From Polytrichum commune (lineage: Eukaryota; Streptophyta; Polytrichopsida; Polytrichales; Polytrichaceae), in assembly GCA_950295325.1 (NCBI GenBank), contig OX485803.1, forward strand, positions 58,979,554 through 59,039,553: a stretch of DNA of 60,000 nt, written 5' to 3'. Below the pieces are notes generated by a model. The model worked only from the letters and a program-made list of their open reading frames with translations, had not been told where the DNA came from and ran no database searches. Made by a program: the position numbers and the translations under genes. Shown one piece after another: positions 23,345-35,700 of the stretch; position 1 is the first letter of the stretch, and each line of letters begins with the position of its first letter.

Positions 23345-23935
23345 GTCTAGGTTAGGAGAAGACCTTGACAAAGCACTTCAATTCCAATGTGCATTTATAA
23401 AGGTTGTTTGTATAGGTTTGGATGCTAGATTTGTAGATAATGATCTCATTTTATGTTTCAAAATTATCAATTCTACTAACATGCCTTTAAAGTAGATAGG
23501 ACATCAAAATTGGGGTGTAACTAAATTGAAGAAGTTACTAAGTCATTATGGGTATGATCGCTCACAAGAAGGTTTAAAATTTTCTTCCCTTATAAATGTC
23601 ATGGATTGTAAGTGTGAGTTTTTAGCCTTCAAATTGCAAGCCACTACTGAATTGGGGGGGGGGGGATAAGACTTGTAGGAACTTATGGGGCATGATCACA
23701 TGAAATCATTCTTTGCAAATACGGTATTCTAATTTGTTTGTTTTTGTTGATTTGGCTAGAGTGCAATGTGTATAAACAACTACTTGTGAGAGAGTATTTC
23801 GTGTCCAAATTTAATCAAGACACGAGTGACGATTAGTCTTGGAAGCAAAAATTTGGAAGTTGTCCTTAGAATTGTTTTGGTAGGGCTAGATGAGAATTTT
23901 GATAATATCATTGAAGGGACGATTCCTTTGTGAAA
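23345..23935 (+). pseudogene. hAT-type (ZNF862-like) transposase C-terminal relic
   Basis: The + frame reads through FIKVVCIGLDARFVDNDLIL, INSTNMPLK, HQNWGVTKLKKLLSHYGYD, VDCK-like CKCEFLAFKLQ. After a G-run at about 23,655, which shifts the frame, it continues as VDLARVQCV.TTTCERVF.VQ and LDENFDNIIE. CERVF with the following N-rich helix matches the hAT dimerisation region ('S.(A/C)ER.FS...'). In-frame stops and shifts show it is a pseudogene. No element ends were found around it. Confidence 0.6.
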
Positions 23936-24548
23936 AAATGAAACTAAGTATGGGTTCCTATATACTAAGAGCATCGCCACCCATTCCATACTGAAATCGG
24001 ATGTAGAGTAGTTCAGTTCAGTCTGGTATTGCCCCACTCATCTGCAAAACAAATCAACTGAAAACCGAGGGTAGCCTCAGTGCAGTGAATGTCTTGCAAA
24101 ACATAGCAAGTTTGTAGTGGACAAGCCGACTTGAACTACAACGAAACCATAATAAGACAAGAGAACAAATTACCCCGAAAAAAATTAATAGTGGTGTTGC
24201 CCTGTTATTATTTTTTTGGTCCTCCGCTGAACGCAACCAGATCAGGGCTCGGGGAGAACCATTGGTTAGTTACAAATGATCCAGTTTAGGTTAGGAATTA
24301 ACTGGTTGGAGTCGAAACCTCAGGAGAATCACCGATTATTTTAGAGAAATCTAAAGAATTTATCCTATACCTTCGTCACACAATGAATTGAATAGATGAG
24401 ATATAAAATAATCTAAATCAACTTTCTTCTACAAGCCAAAAAAATAATGTCAAACGATGAGCTCAACAAGGTTGCCATACATAAACTTGAATCAATCATA
24501 ATTTTAGGAATCAAAAGCTTGAAACAAAAATGAACATATCTACTATAT

Positions 24549-24735
24549 ACTAGGGTGGACGTTCCACAGGAGCCAAGAGCGACCATGAATAAATAAAATA
24601 AAATAAAATGTAACGTCGGGCAGTCCGACGTGAATTTGAGCCCGTTGGCCCTACCATGTTCAAGAATCCTCTTGGTGCAGGGTGCAGGGTGCAGGGTGGA
24701 CGTTCGATAGGAGCCAAGAGCGACCATGAAATTGT
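24549..24735. repeat. short tandem duplication inside the Harbinger element
   Basis: AGGGTGGACGTTC.A.AGGAG followed by CCAAGAGCGACCATGAA occurs at about 24,550 and 24,694. A GTGCAGG heptamer is repeated three times just before the second copy. Confidence 0.55.
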
Positions 24736-25129
24736 GAGAGGCCAGAAGCACTAACTTATAAATACACTTCAAAAACCTTAAAATTTGGGATGAAATATGG
24801 CCATGGATGATTGAATTTTGGACGAAAAATCACTTGGTAATTGATTGTAGTGGCTACACTGGAAATCTAAAGTCCCCCAAAATTGACAAGTAAATACAAA
24901 CATTGCATAGACTACTAATGCTCCAATCACAAAACAATCAATGTTATACCTTACTTCAAATTATCTTCTTCAACATAGAGTTCAATATATAATTCTAAAA
25001 GGTACACACTACATAGATTCTAACCACTATATATATCTCAATGATTCTAATTTCATGACGAGCTACTCATATATATCACTTGTTCAAGTCCAAGTTTACC
25101 CCTTCATCATGCATGCCATGATACAACAA

Positions 25130-26350
25130 TTATTCTATAGCATATTCATCTTCTTCATCATCATTTTCTTCTTTAGCTTCTTCCTCATCCTCTTCTTCCT
25201 CTTCGTCATCTTCTTGAGTTAATGAACCTACTTGTGTCCCTTGAGGTGGTGGTGGAGCTACAGGTTGTTGTGGAGTCCCTCCTTGTTGTAGAATTTGGCT
25301 TGCCATCCTTTGTTGTACTCGTAGTAGCTCTTCTTGCATACCTAAATCAACACATGTATCACGATACCTACTTGCCAAAGATAGTTTTTTTAATGAGCAA
25401 ATTCAAATAAGTTGAGAGGTATTTGATCGGCTATTCTATTGTTTTGCTCTTTGGCAATTTTGTTTCTATCAGCCAAATCGGAGGACAAGTTGGTGGCAGT
25501 CGCTGGAGTTCGTCTTAGCGTATATTACCTTAGGTTTTCATCAACCTTTGTTTTTTTTGCTTGTTTTGAACGCATTGGCCTATCCAAAATACCTTCATGT
25601 GTAGGAGCCGAAGGAAGTAGGGATTCATTTGCAAGTGATGTGGGATCAAGCCTAGCTTCAAACAATCCTGAACTACTTGAAGGAATATCTTTAAGTGTAG
25701 ATTTCATTTTTCCTAGTTTGGTAGTTGCAGTCTTCTCCATGTCAAGGAACTTAGGGTGATCTTTCACTATAGGCCAACAATGCAGGAAACCAAAATTATG
25801 TTTCTTTTCATACGTCTTTATAAGCATCTAAGGCCTTAGTTATTACATCAATTTCATTCGTACCTGATTCGTTCAATTTCCTTATATTGATAAGATGGGC
25901 TTGAAACTTCATGGTGTCCTTTCTTATTGAACGAAATTTGGCTTCCAATGAAAAAACTAGTTCTTTTTGCAAACAAAATGACAAAAAATACAGTAGTTTA
26001 TTAGTAAAGGTTTTCATAGTCACACGTGACAAACTATTATAGCAACCAAACATTAATTATGTAAGCATGATATCACCATAATATACACATATATGTATAC
26101 ATAATAAATATATATAATTAATCATCTAAATGGATTTACCTTTTCCACGGGATTGAATGGACACTCCAAAATTTTGAAACATAACATCTTTGAAGTGATC
26201 CTCAATCATGTCCCAAAATTTTGATTTCTTTTGATGTCCTCTCACAATCGGATCATGGTTGATGTGCATCCAACTTCGACAAATTTAAATCTCTTCATTT
26301 TGAGAGTATTTTTCAGCCCTCCGAGATCCACCTTCTTCCTCGTCTGACAT
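25130..26350 (-). pseudogene. Harbinger ORF1: Myb/SANT-like, NAM-associated-type protein
   Basis: It starts at ATG 26350 with MSDEEEGGS, then ICRSWMHINHDPIVRGHQKK SKFWDMIEDHF. This is the SANT-like 'CRSW...DPIVG..QK...FW..I...F' motif of plant PIF ORF1. A donor (GGAAAAG/GTAAAT) ends exon 1 near 26,135. Exon 2 continues at about 25,945 with LEAKFRSIRKDT, LNESGTNEIDVITKALDAYK, then after a one-base shift FGFLHCWPIVKDHPKFLD, and a basic RPMRSKQAKKTK stretch. The last part (25,378-25,130) ends in a long Glu/Asp run. One stop lies in exon 1 (after NEEI). In this family ORF1 binds the ends and ORF2 cleaves. Confidence 0.75.
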
Positions 26351-26654
26351 GTTGATGCCAAAACCTCTCGTACACCTTTGAAATAAAATTCAATGCAATC
26401 AAGGTAGCTTATTGAGTACGAAGGTTGAGACTGTTAGATGGGACAAAATAAAGGATAAAATTGTCAAAGATGTTATATCTATTTAAGAAAAATTCAAAAA
26501 CAAAGAATGATGAATTTCACTTTGAAAATAATAAAGTAAGTAGATGTGAAACTTAAATTGAAAATATAAATAAGTACTAAATATAGATACAAATAAACCA
26601 ATGAATAAATAATAATAAAATAGACTTAAAACCACATTATTGAGTAATAGATTA

Positions 26655-28508
26655 TTCAAAGCATGATATGGATAATGATTATTGGACTATGAGGAGGGAA
26701 CAACATGAAGTGATTAGAATACTCCACGAAGATGATCTACATACCTATGATGTGGTTTTAGGTTTAGTTGGCAATCTCCATAACCAAGTATAGGAACTTT
26801 GCCCTATTGATCTTCCTAGGCGTGGGGGTTGAAGACGTGGCAAAAGACCAAATATTGCACGAAGAAGAATTGAGGGGCATGAATGTTTGATGAAAGAGTA
26901 TTTTGTGGAGAATCCAATTTACGACACAAGGATGTTTCATAAAAGGTTTAGATAGTCCAAACGTTTGTTTATGAGAATATTAGAATATGTGCAGAACCAC
27001 GACTCATATTTTGTGCAAAAATCAGACGCCACTGGCCAATTGGGGTTGAATGGGTCACAGGTCGATCACTCAAAGGCATTTTTGTGCATCACGTGCGGCT
27101 AGGGGTTTTTTGTTTTGGGGCTATTTACCTTCAAAGGTTGAATTAAAGCCTCCCTATAATTACTTAAATTTCAAAAATGGCCCATTTGTTTGCACCTTTC
27201 CATTACTTATATTGTCCAAGTCACTGCAATTTTTTGTACTCTATATTCCTTTTAAGTAGTAAAAGCTAATCTACTTCCTAACGCAATTGACGAGTGTTGA
27301 GAGAAAGCATGGAAACAAAGAAGGGTGCAAACAGTAATACCATTGCAAACATAGTTATGAAGAAAACACATAGGAGACCATAGCAAAGTAATACCATTGC
27401 AAACACTGTTATGATGAAAACATATAGGAGATGCCAACACAAATACCATAATGGTCATTACCATACTAAACATACCTTCTAGGATCCTTATCTTCAGCCC
27501 CTATATTAATTTTACAAAAAAATAATGACCCGCGTTTTATGTCCATCTAACTTATTTATAATGGGATTGTCTACATTTAATGGCCCCTTCATTATTTGGA
27601 ATTCCTTTATAATTTTTATTTCAAATGATTTTAATCCTCTCTATATTATGCCAAACGTCGTTTTTAAAATGCACTAAGTGATCTACCCATGGAGTGGGTT
27701 GTACAACAACATTGCGTATTTTAGCTTATGGCATTGCATCTAATGCAACCAATAAATATGTGCGATTAGCATCGAGCACAACAATGTTGCCATTAAAATG
27801 ATTTGTCCGGGCTATTAGGGCTATATATGAGAACACATATCTCACACAACCCACTAGAGAGGATCTAAAAAAACAAGTAGCAATTAATACAGTATGTGCA
27901 TGGCTAGGTATGTTTGCATTATTGGATTGTATGCACTAGGATTGGAAGAATTGTCCTCTTGCATGGCAAATAATTTTTCAAGATAGAGAGGGAAAAAACT
28001 CCATAATATTGGAAGCTATTACAGATCATAGCTTGTGAATATGGCATGCCTTCTTTGGTTTGCCTGGGGAAACAATGACATTAATGTACTTGATCGTTGT
28101 CCTTTGGTGGCTAACTTTTTGAGGGGTTATGGCCAGAATATGAGTTTTGAAGTAAATGGTCATAGATATCCACATTACTACTTGTTAGCGGATGGGATTT
28201 ATCCCAAATGGACTATATTTGTACAAACAATTCATGATCCTCTAGGAGAGAAACGACAATACTATGTGAAGATGCAAGAGACTGCACATAAAGATGTGAA
28301 GCGATGCTTCGTTGTTTTGCAATCAAGATGGGAAATTATTCAAAATTCAAGTTATCAATGGGACCTCAATACCATCAAGGACATTCTTATGGCATGTGTA
28401 ATCATGCATAACATGTTTATTACAGATAAAAGAAACAAAAAATGGAGCCCATTATTGCACAACCCATTCATGTGCCGTGGAGACGTGGACCAACGAAATG
28501 TGAATTAA
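26655..28508 (+). pseudogene. Harbinger transposase ORF2 (DDE), broken
   Basis: The N-terminal half reads RGKRPNIARRRIEGHECLMK EYFVENPIYDTRMFHKRF to FVQKSDATGQLGLNGSQ (26,825-27,060). After a 628-bp insertion it resumes at 27,697 with TTTLRILAYGIASNATNKYV, then LLDCMH (first Asp), NNDINVLDR (second Asp), YYLLADGIYPKW, QETAHKDVKRCFVVLQ and MACVIMHNMF. In the last block the catalytic Glu expected at 'V-E-R-AFG' is Lys. Stops replace expected residues in K*FV, CMH*DW and SL*IW. The frame shifts once near 28,065 (FFGLPG to GNNDIN). It is clearly inactive. Confidence 0.88.
27060..27687. mobile_element. nested TIR insertion within the transposase gene
   Basis: Transposase homology stops at 27,059 and resumes after 27,690. 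The interruption starts GGTCGATCACTC..GGCATTTTT and ends with the inverse complement of GGTAGATCACTTAGTGCATTTT, an imperfect TIR. The inside is AT-rich with a duplicated 62-bp block (GCAAACA.AGTTATGA.GAAAACA, at 27,344 and 27,400). No clear target duplication is visible. Confidence 0.55.
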
Positions 28509-29433
28509 ACTTTTAAGATTATGTACGTGGACATGAAATGATTCGAGATAAAAGGTCACACTACATGCTTAGAAATGACCTCATGGAACATTTGTAGGCT
28601 TTAAAGGAGAACTTATAGTTACTCATCCATGTGTGCATTTACACACGATAATGCAATATGTTGATAGTATATCCTCATGAAAATGTTTTAAATTTCACAA
28701 AATGTTATTTTTTTGAAGAGGTTGTAAATAGCAAGTGAATAATAATATATGTAAGTGAATAAAATAATACATTCATTTTGCAAAAATTATGGCATTCAAT
28801 GAAAGGGGAGAACCGAATGCTAGTTTGAGATGTACTGGTTGTGTTTTAGAAGTACTCGATTGAAGTTTAGTACTTCAAAAAAATTAGCAAACAATATCCT
28901 GTAATTTAGAGGATATACTTTATATTACGAAAGAACAATTGATATATAATTGAAAAAATCACTCGTTAGTAATTGCACAATTGTGTATCTATAATCAACC
29001 AAAAAAAATATTACAAGGAAATGAGGATAATTACTTCTCCCACAATCAACATCTTCACAATACACCAAATTCAGCTAGCTTGAAGCCAATCGACAAACTT
29101 AAGTCTCTGTCAACCATATGAAACAATTTACGAACCAGTGATCAGGGAGATTTTTGGGCATAATTGATTGAGATCCGAGTGTTTGCAAGTCCAACCGGTT
29201 AGAAGAGCAGAACTGGTTGAGTGTCAGAAGTAACCAATTGAAGTTTGGGACTCGACGGAAAATTATTGGTCATTGTCGTGGATAGCTTTTCACCTGGGAA
29301 TCCCTAAACCTGCCCTGAAAAGCAAGTACGTGGGTGGGGCAAGTGAACGTTGTTTAAACTGAATAGTGATGAACTTGAGTTTTGGATTTCCCCTTTTGCA
29401 TTCAGTTCAGTTCGATGGGTGGTGATGCTCTAA

Positions 29434-31400
29434 CCCTTCGCGTTATATATATGTCTTCTACAAGTGACACTTATTGTTCAGTAACTTTAGTTATGTTTTT
29501 CAACACCGAAGATGTTGATTAGTTTAAATGTTGCATGTATTGTTATACTAACCAACCTCTAAATAATGTATGTATCCTCTTTGGATACATACATTTTTAA
29601 AAGGCTACATCCTTGGCCCCAAGTTGGTGGGGGTTTGGCAAGGTTCAATTCCTTCCAAGGATACTTGAGATACTTGACACAAATTCACCCCCTTAAAAGC
29701 ATAACATCAAATTTATTTTACTAAAAAATAATCCAACTTACTATACATAACTCCAAATACGTACCGGAGTAAAATCCAGAAATTAGGAAAATATCCAAAT
29801 GATAAAGTTAAATCTCAGAATTTAACCAAGAAAAATAACTTGCTTTTGGAAGCTTCTGAGTAAAAATAAAAAAATCCGAACCTCTTTATAAAAGGTCGGA
29901 AATGTACCGATTTTTGTATAGAACTCCCCGGATTGTGCTCCACTCCATTGATTGTCATGTTTTTACTAGGTTGGGAATTTGCTATTACAGTGTCCAGGAA
30001 GATTTTTGAGCATAATCGGTCAAGAGCCTAGGTTAAATGTTGACATCTTTTGGTTTTTCTTTACTAATTCAAGGTATATGATATAGGTTCCTCTAAATGA
30101 TTAGTAATTTTCCTAAAAACTCTTTACCTTCAATCAATTATTTCTCAAACTCAGCAGGTTCATTTTTATGTAGCAGTCAATCCTCCTTATTCATTATGTT
30201 GTAAGGTAGACATGTGTTTTTCAAATACTTTTCTCCTTGCACCCACTTCTTGTAGGATATGAAACACATAATTAGTGTGAGATGATTAGCCGTAGCCATT
30301 AGCCTCATAAGGTTTGGAGCTCATATGAATACCTTACTCATTATCATAGCAAAGATTCTCTTATAGTCCCATTTGAAAACATGTATTTTTCGTATTCATT
30401 CTTAAATCCACACCTAGTTACATACCACTCAAATATAGGTGTCCAAATTATTGATATGTTTGATATAGGCACGTCTATTTTATGTTGTGATTCGGTGGAT
30501 GTTCACAACACCTAAGCACCTATTCCTGATTAGGACCCCGTCAACAATCTATAGGGTACGAAAATTTCAATAAGGCTAGGATTGAATTTTGATGAAGCTC
30601 ATATTGAATTTCAATTAGGCCGGAACCAATAGTGTCATGACATATGTCCTAGTTTTGAGTGCTAAAGCGAAGAGGAATGAGCGGTTAAAATGAGCAATTA
30701 TGGCATACTTGGGACATTGGTAATATGTTTGGACCAACTTTTGACTTCAAAAATTCACAATAAGTTCAATTTAAGAAATAAAATTACCGAAAAAAATTAG
30801 TAGTCCTCTTGATTTCCATCTTCCTACATGGGGAAAATTTGCCGCACCTCACAAGTCTCTAGGTCTGGTACAAAATCTCTTTAAGTGATCGGTTATGGCT
30901 GCCTCAAACATTGTGTGTATCATGCCCCCTCCCCACCCGACTTTAGCTAAGCCTAAAAGTTGGTTCTAAAAACATGGCCTTCACACCATCGACATTATCT
31001 AGTGTTGAGCCTAGTTGGCAAATGATGTGGCATGGTTTAAAAGTGAAGGTTTTAAGCCTCAAACACCGACCCTCCCATCGGTACCTAGACATGAGGCAAG
31101 AATATAGGACCTTTAAAAGTGTCACCTCCCACCCTTGTGATTGGTTTTTTTTTAGTCTTAGCTATGAGGGCACAAGGAGGTTCATTAACAAAAACCGATG
31201 ATGGTAAGATAGATGAGTAGTAAGGCATTTGGAGATGGGACAAAAACTACCCAACATTCATTGCTTGGTAAATGAAACCATGAACATGTGTGTGAATTTG
31301 TGAAAGCTACTTAACTAAAACCTACTCAAAAATCTCTAAAGCAAGTTCTTGTAGGTGCATTGGGATAGCCGGATGCCTCCCCTATAACCGAGGGAGCTTT
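29434..31400. other. spacer with a reverse copy of the 230-bp repeat
   Basis: No gene is seen. A minus-strand copy of the dispersed repeat described at 44,208-44,422 lies at about 29,990-30,195. Confidence 0.45.
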
Positions 31401-31409
31401 ACCTGGTTT

Positions 31410-31823
31410 TTAGAAAAGACTTTGGTTATTTGGTAAAGCCAGGTGGGGAGGGGGCATCATGTCAACAAGTTCATCCACGTCCTGCACTAAAATCCTCGAG
31501 GCCGACCGTGAGAAATCTAAGAAATGGCTAATTTCCTGTCTCGGTGCATTGTCCACGCTGTCTGCGTTCTCGATGTCCACGAGTCTCCTTTGAAAAGTGG
31601 GCGTCGAAGATCTGAAATCTGCGGGATGTGTACATTCTCTGGGGTGGATATTGCTGGGACAGAGCAGAGCCGCAGAGGCTGGCGATGGCGGGGACAGTTG
31701 CTGCTCGAAGTCCATCGTCTCGCGCACGTCCTTGTGCGTAGAGAGGAGGATTGGCGAATTTCTTTTGCAAGAGCAGAAATTCTGGAAGAGCAGGCGTGCT
31801 ATCGTAGGTATGCGTCTCATCAC
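31410..31823 (-). other. open minus-strand frame, possible divergent first exon
   Basis: A 137-codon frame contains an internal MDFEQQLSPPSPASAALLCP start and a Ser/Pro-rich, then acidic, sequence with protein-like composition. No donor site, continuation exon or family motif was found. Overlapping + and - frames here also reflect the higher GC of the SppA 5' region. It could be a stray first exon or nothing. Confidence 0.2.
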
Positions 31824-31849
31824 CTCGATCTATGCCTATTGAGAATCGG

Positions 31850-32740
31850 TAAAAAATGACCGGTTCGTGGTGCAATTCACTGCCGTGGTCTTCTTCTTCG
31901 TTTTCGCATCTCGATCTTTCATGTAGGTTGAAGAATGTAAGTAATTTCTGTGTACACAGAGGACTGCATTTCATAGAGGGATTCACTATTTGTATATGTT
32001 TATCGTGTCTTTATGGTTCATGCTCTTTTCCTCAGAGGATGCTGAATGGCGGAGTGATTTAGTTTCCCGTATGCAATCGTATTAAGATAAATTAATGAAA
32101 TATTCTCAGTTCGTGGCGTTTCTGGAGGCAATTTCAGGTGAATTGCTGGTGACGAGCACGATAATTCTTAAAACATTGGTTCGCTTGTGCTCAAGAAAAA
32201 CATTATGGTTAAGTTTTAGGTCTACCGCAAGAAAATGCTTCAGACGGCACAGCAATCAGCTCTAGGTATGCACCTAGTGCGGATGTGCGGTTTGACACGA
32301 CAGGTAAAGCAAAGATTGGCGTGTTTAAGTAGCTTAGGAGTGATATTGACTTCGAAGCCAACTCTTAATTATGCTTGTAGAGGTTTTACTGCCGCCGTGT
32401 CGAGTCGCTCATAGATGTTAGAAAGCAGCATCCACAAGTCTCCTTCAGCGTTTCTACCAAATCAGCAGGAGCGGGAATTTGTTCCAAAATTTTATTGATG
32501 TTGCTCAACATTTTTATTCTGAGGTTTATGAGAGAAGTATGAACTGAATAGGAGTGATATCGACTTCGAACCTACTCTTAATATTCTTGTAGAGATTTTC
32601 ATGTCGCCATATCAAGTCGCTCATAGAAATCATCAGCATTTCTATCATATCATCAGCAGGAGCGGGAATTTGTCAAAAAGTCCATTCATGTTACTGATCA
32701 AGCTATAATTTCCCGATCTTACCTCTGATTATTATTGCAG
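31850..32740 (+). other. 5'UTR exon and leader intron of the SppA gene
   Basis: A strong donor (GAAGAAT/GTAAGT) after 31936 and an acceptor (TTATTGCAG/ACATGAC) ending at 32740 define a leader intron of about 804 bp. The upstream exon start is not visible from sequence alone. Confidence 0.5.
32335..32705 (+). repeat. two-copy tandem duplication in the SppA leader intron
   Basis: GGAGTGATAT.GACTTCGAA.C...CTCTTAAT, then GTCGAGTCGCTCATAGA and CAGCAGGAGCGGGAATTTGT, occur in order at 32,338-32,520 and again at 32,551-32,705. The offset is about 190-213 bp. Confidence 0.75.
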
Positions 32741-32742
32741 AC

Positions 32743-35700
32743 ATGACAGCCATGGCGGCAAGTGCTTCTCTTCAATTGTCTTTCATCTCTTCAACAAAAA
32801 TATGCGATGGTCGCCATATTAAAACAGTGAGTATTCTATATTTTTTCTTCACTGGAGACAGATATATGAGGCTATTAGAGTTCTTGAGTATGATTGGGAG
32901 GAGAATCTTACTATTCTAGTATGGTAGCATATGGGTGGTTTTATCACTGAATTGAAATATAGAGCCGTAACACAGATGCTTATTGCAGGTCGCTCACAAT
33001 GCAACAGCAGCCATCACATGTTTCGACTTGAGGAGAAATTACCACACTAACTTGTCGACTTCATATATGGCTTCTTCACATATGAGGCATACAGGCTACC
33101 ATCATACTGGCAATTTAGGAGGAAGAAAATGTGAGTGTTCCCGTTTGTGTTCCAATGACAGCAACTCAATGGGGACTGCTGAGACAAGCGATGAAACTGA
33201 ACAACTGTTACCATCTGATTCAGCCGATTCTGAATCAGATGTTAATGTAATTGAAGCCCTAGACGGGACTGGGACAAAAGAGGCAATGCCAAAGACTGCG
33301 GATGTTAAGATGATAGAAGCTTTAGAAGGGAAACGTAGGAATGTTGAAGCTGAAGCTCAAGATAGTAACCAAGCTGCTGTAGAGGGAGATGGCCCTGGTA
33401 GTAAACAGGTCTTTCCATCTGGTGATCTTGTGTTCAAGAAGAAGGATATGTGGAACGAGTTCTTGGTTCGTTGTCGACTTCTGATTGCATTACCATGGCA
33501 GAGAGTGAAGAAAGGGAGCGTGCTCTACTTGAAACTGTCTGGCGAGGTACGAGCAACTTCTGTTCTCCATTTGTACCTGCTTTGCACGTTCTACGTCATG
33601 CTCACTTGTGAGAAAGGAACCGACAATTATATCCATGTACCTCGAAGTTCATATTTTCTGTTGCTTTCTTCCCATATTTGATGTATTCAGTATTTGGATC
33701 TGGCGGTGGAAGCTTGTAGAATGAACTAATCCAACTTCTGTACTTCAGAGTGATGAATCCAGTAAATAGACAACGAATCAGCACAAATCATATTTGAGTA
33801 TTAAGAATCATGTTATGATAATTGAATCTACAAAGGTCAAATGTATGAAAAAGACTTTTTTCTTTGATTCTTTGATACAGATTCCAGAGCAGTATCAAGG
33901 TCGATTCATGAAAGGGTTATCCCTCCCACAAATATGCCAGAATCTGATCAAAGCAGCACATGATCCACGCATAGCAGGTGTTGCACTTGCAGTTGAGCCA
34001 CTAGCTTGTGGCTGGGGGAAGCTTGATGAGATTCGGCGGCATTTGGAATATTTCAAACAATCTGGTGTGGATTGCTTTAAGCTTTAAATAGCTTTCAGAA
34101 GAATGGAAAGTTGAGCTTTCTGCAGATTCCATTTAAGTAGCTGGGTATTGTGATTTGAGATTGAAATATTCACTGTTCTGATTCTTTGGTTGATTCGAAT
34201 GCAGGCAAATTTCTAGTAGGCTATATGGAAGTTGGTGGAGAGAAGGAGTACTACTTGGCTAGTACTTGTTCAGAACTGTATGCTGCTCCAGGAGCATATA
34301 TTTCTCTTCTGGGCCTAAAAGTCCAAGGACAATTTCTTGGAGGTCAGTCTAACTCACTAGCAATATGTGACTGATTGTTGCTAGGTCCTCCCACCTTTTA
34401 ATTTTTGTCTTGCTGTAGGAAAATTTCTACTCACATGTTTTTCGTTGCATTGTGATGTTTTCAGGAGTATTGGAGAAGGTAGGTGTGCAGCCTCAAGTCC
34501 AGCGTATAGGAAAATATAAAAGCTTTGGAGATCAACTTATGCGAAAAGATATGTCAGAGGCCAATCGGGAAATGTTGACTGCTTTACTGGACGACATTTA
34601 TACAAATTTTGTTGAACAAGTGTCTCGTGCTAAAGGTATACTTACTGAACACTGGTCACAGGTATTGCTAGAGCAGAGCAAGACAGTTTGAGATACATTA
34701 TGTAGTGGTTTATGTATGAAAATCACTTCTTGATGGTTGTTTGTTTCAGAGCTATAAGGAAATAATATTCAAATAATATGCTTCATTGCTCAAAATTGCA
34801 TACTAAATTAACACTCTAACAATTTGAACTTTAGACTTTTATCTAAGGTATGACCCACACCTTCATGAGCTATTGTAGAGGTGGATCCGAAAATCCACAT
34901 CAAGAAGGTGGAGATAGTCTCCCTTTCTCCTCACTTCTCCTCCTCTATAGCTCCCCCCATGCCTTATCTCAAAAGTGGGAGTTCATGTAGGTCCACATGG
35001 GTAGGAACCCTAACATGGATTTCTAGTTAGCTTAGTTCTAAATTTCATGGAACCTTTACTTGTTACATGCTACAAACTCAATGTGGTGTGGTTGTGGGAT
35101 ATCATATAACATGTTTTTGCATAACATGTTTCATGAAATAACTGATGCTAGAGGGTTCATAGTCTCTAGGTAGTCTCAAGTCTTTTTTCCAACTGGACCA
35201 TCAAGTTGATATTAGCATGTAGCACACTGAGGCCACTGCACTCCGTTACTTAGAGAAGTAGCCTTTTTGAGAACATATTGATGTACTTCTAGTCCCATAA
35301 GCTTTCTGGCTTCCTGGACTCCAAGATCAATTTCATTTCAATTTCATTCAATGTGGCCATATCTACAGGAAAAACAAAGGAAGACGTTGAAGCACTGTTT
35401 AATGCTGGTGTGTTCAAGGTGGAAGACTTGAAAGAGGGCGGGTGGATAACTGGTATCAAATATGTGGACGAGGTTAGTATCCTCAGAAACTGTGTGCAAG
35501 TACCTGGAATAAGCATCAAACAATTCTTGTGAGTTTTACACTTTCTGTCTGAATACATGGTCGCCTCATTCTGATATCAGTTCACATATGATCCAGCTTG
35601 AAGACATGCTTAAGGAAAGGCTTGGAATCAAAAAGGATGATCGTTTACCAACAGTTGAGTATAGGTAATACAGGTCATTTGATTGCAGATTCCAAATACC

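Larger units (their letters stand above)
23969..29430. mobile_element. PIF/Harbinger transposon, 5.46 kb, both ends present
   Basis: The left TIR GAGCATCGCCACCCAT (23969) and right TIR, inverse complement GAGCATCACCACCCAT (ending 29430), differ by one base. Both are flanked by TAA (23966-23968, 29431-29433), the 3-bp target duplication typical of PIF/Harbinger. Subterminal CAGTTCAGTTC words occur at both ends. The interior carries the two expected genes in divergent orientation: a Myb/SANT-like ORF1 (-) and a DDE transposase ORF2 (+), both broken. A further TIR insertion splits ORF2, and pieces of a 230-bp dispersed repeat lie near both ends. Confidence 0.9.

Noticed and set aside
31524-31986. 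Overlapping plus and minus frames just upstream of SppA
   Set aside because: Three frames overlap in GC-richer DNA; none has a domain or exon partner. One minus frame is kept only as a low-confidence item.
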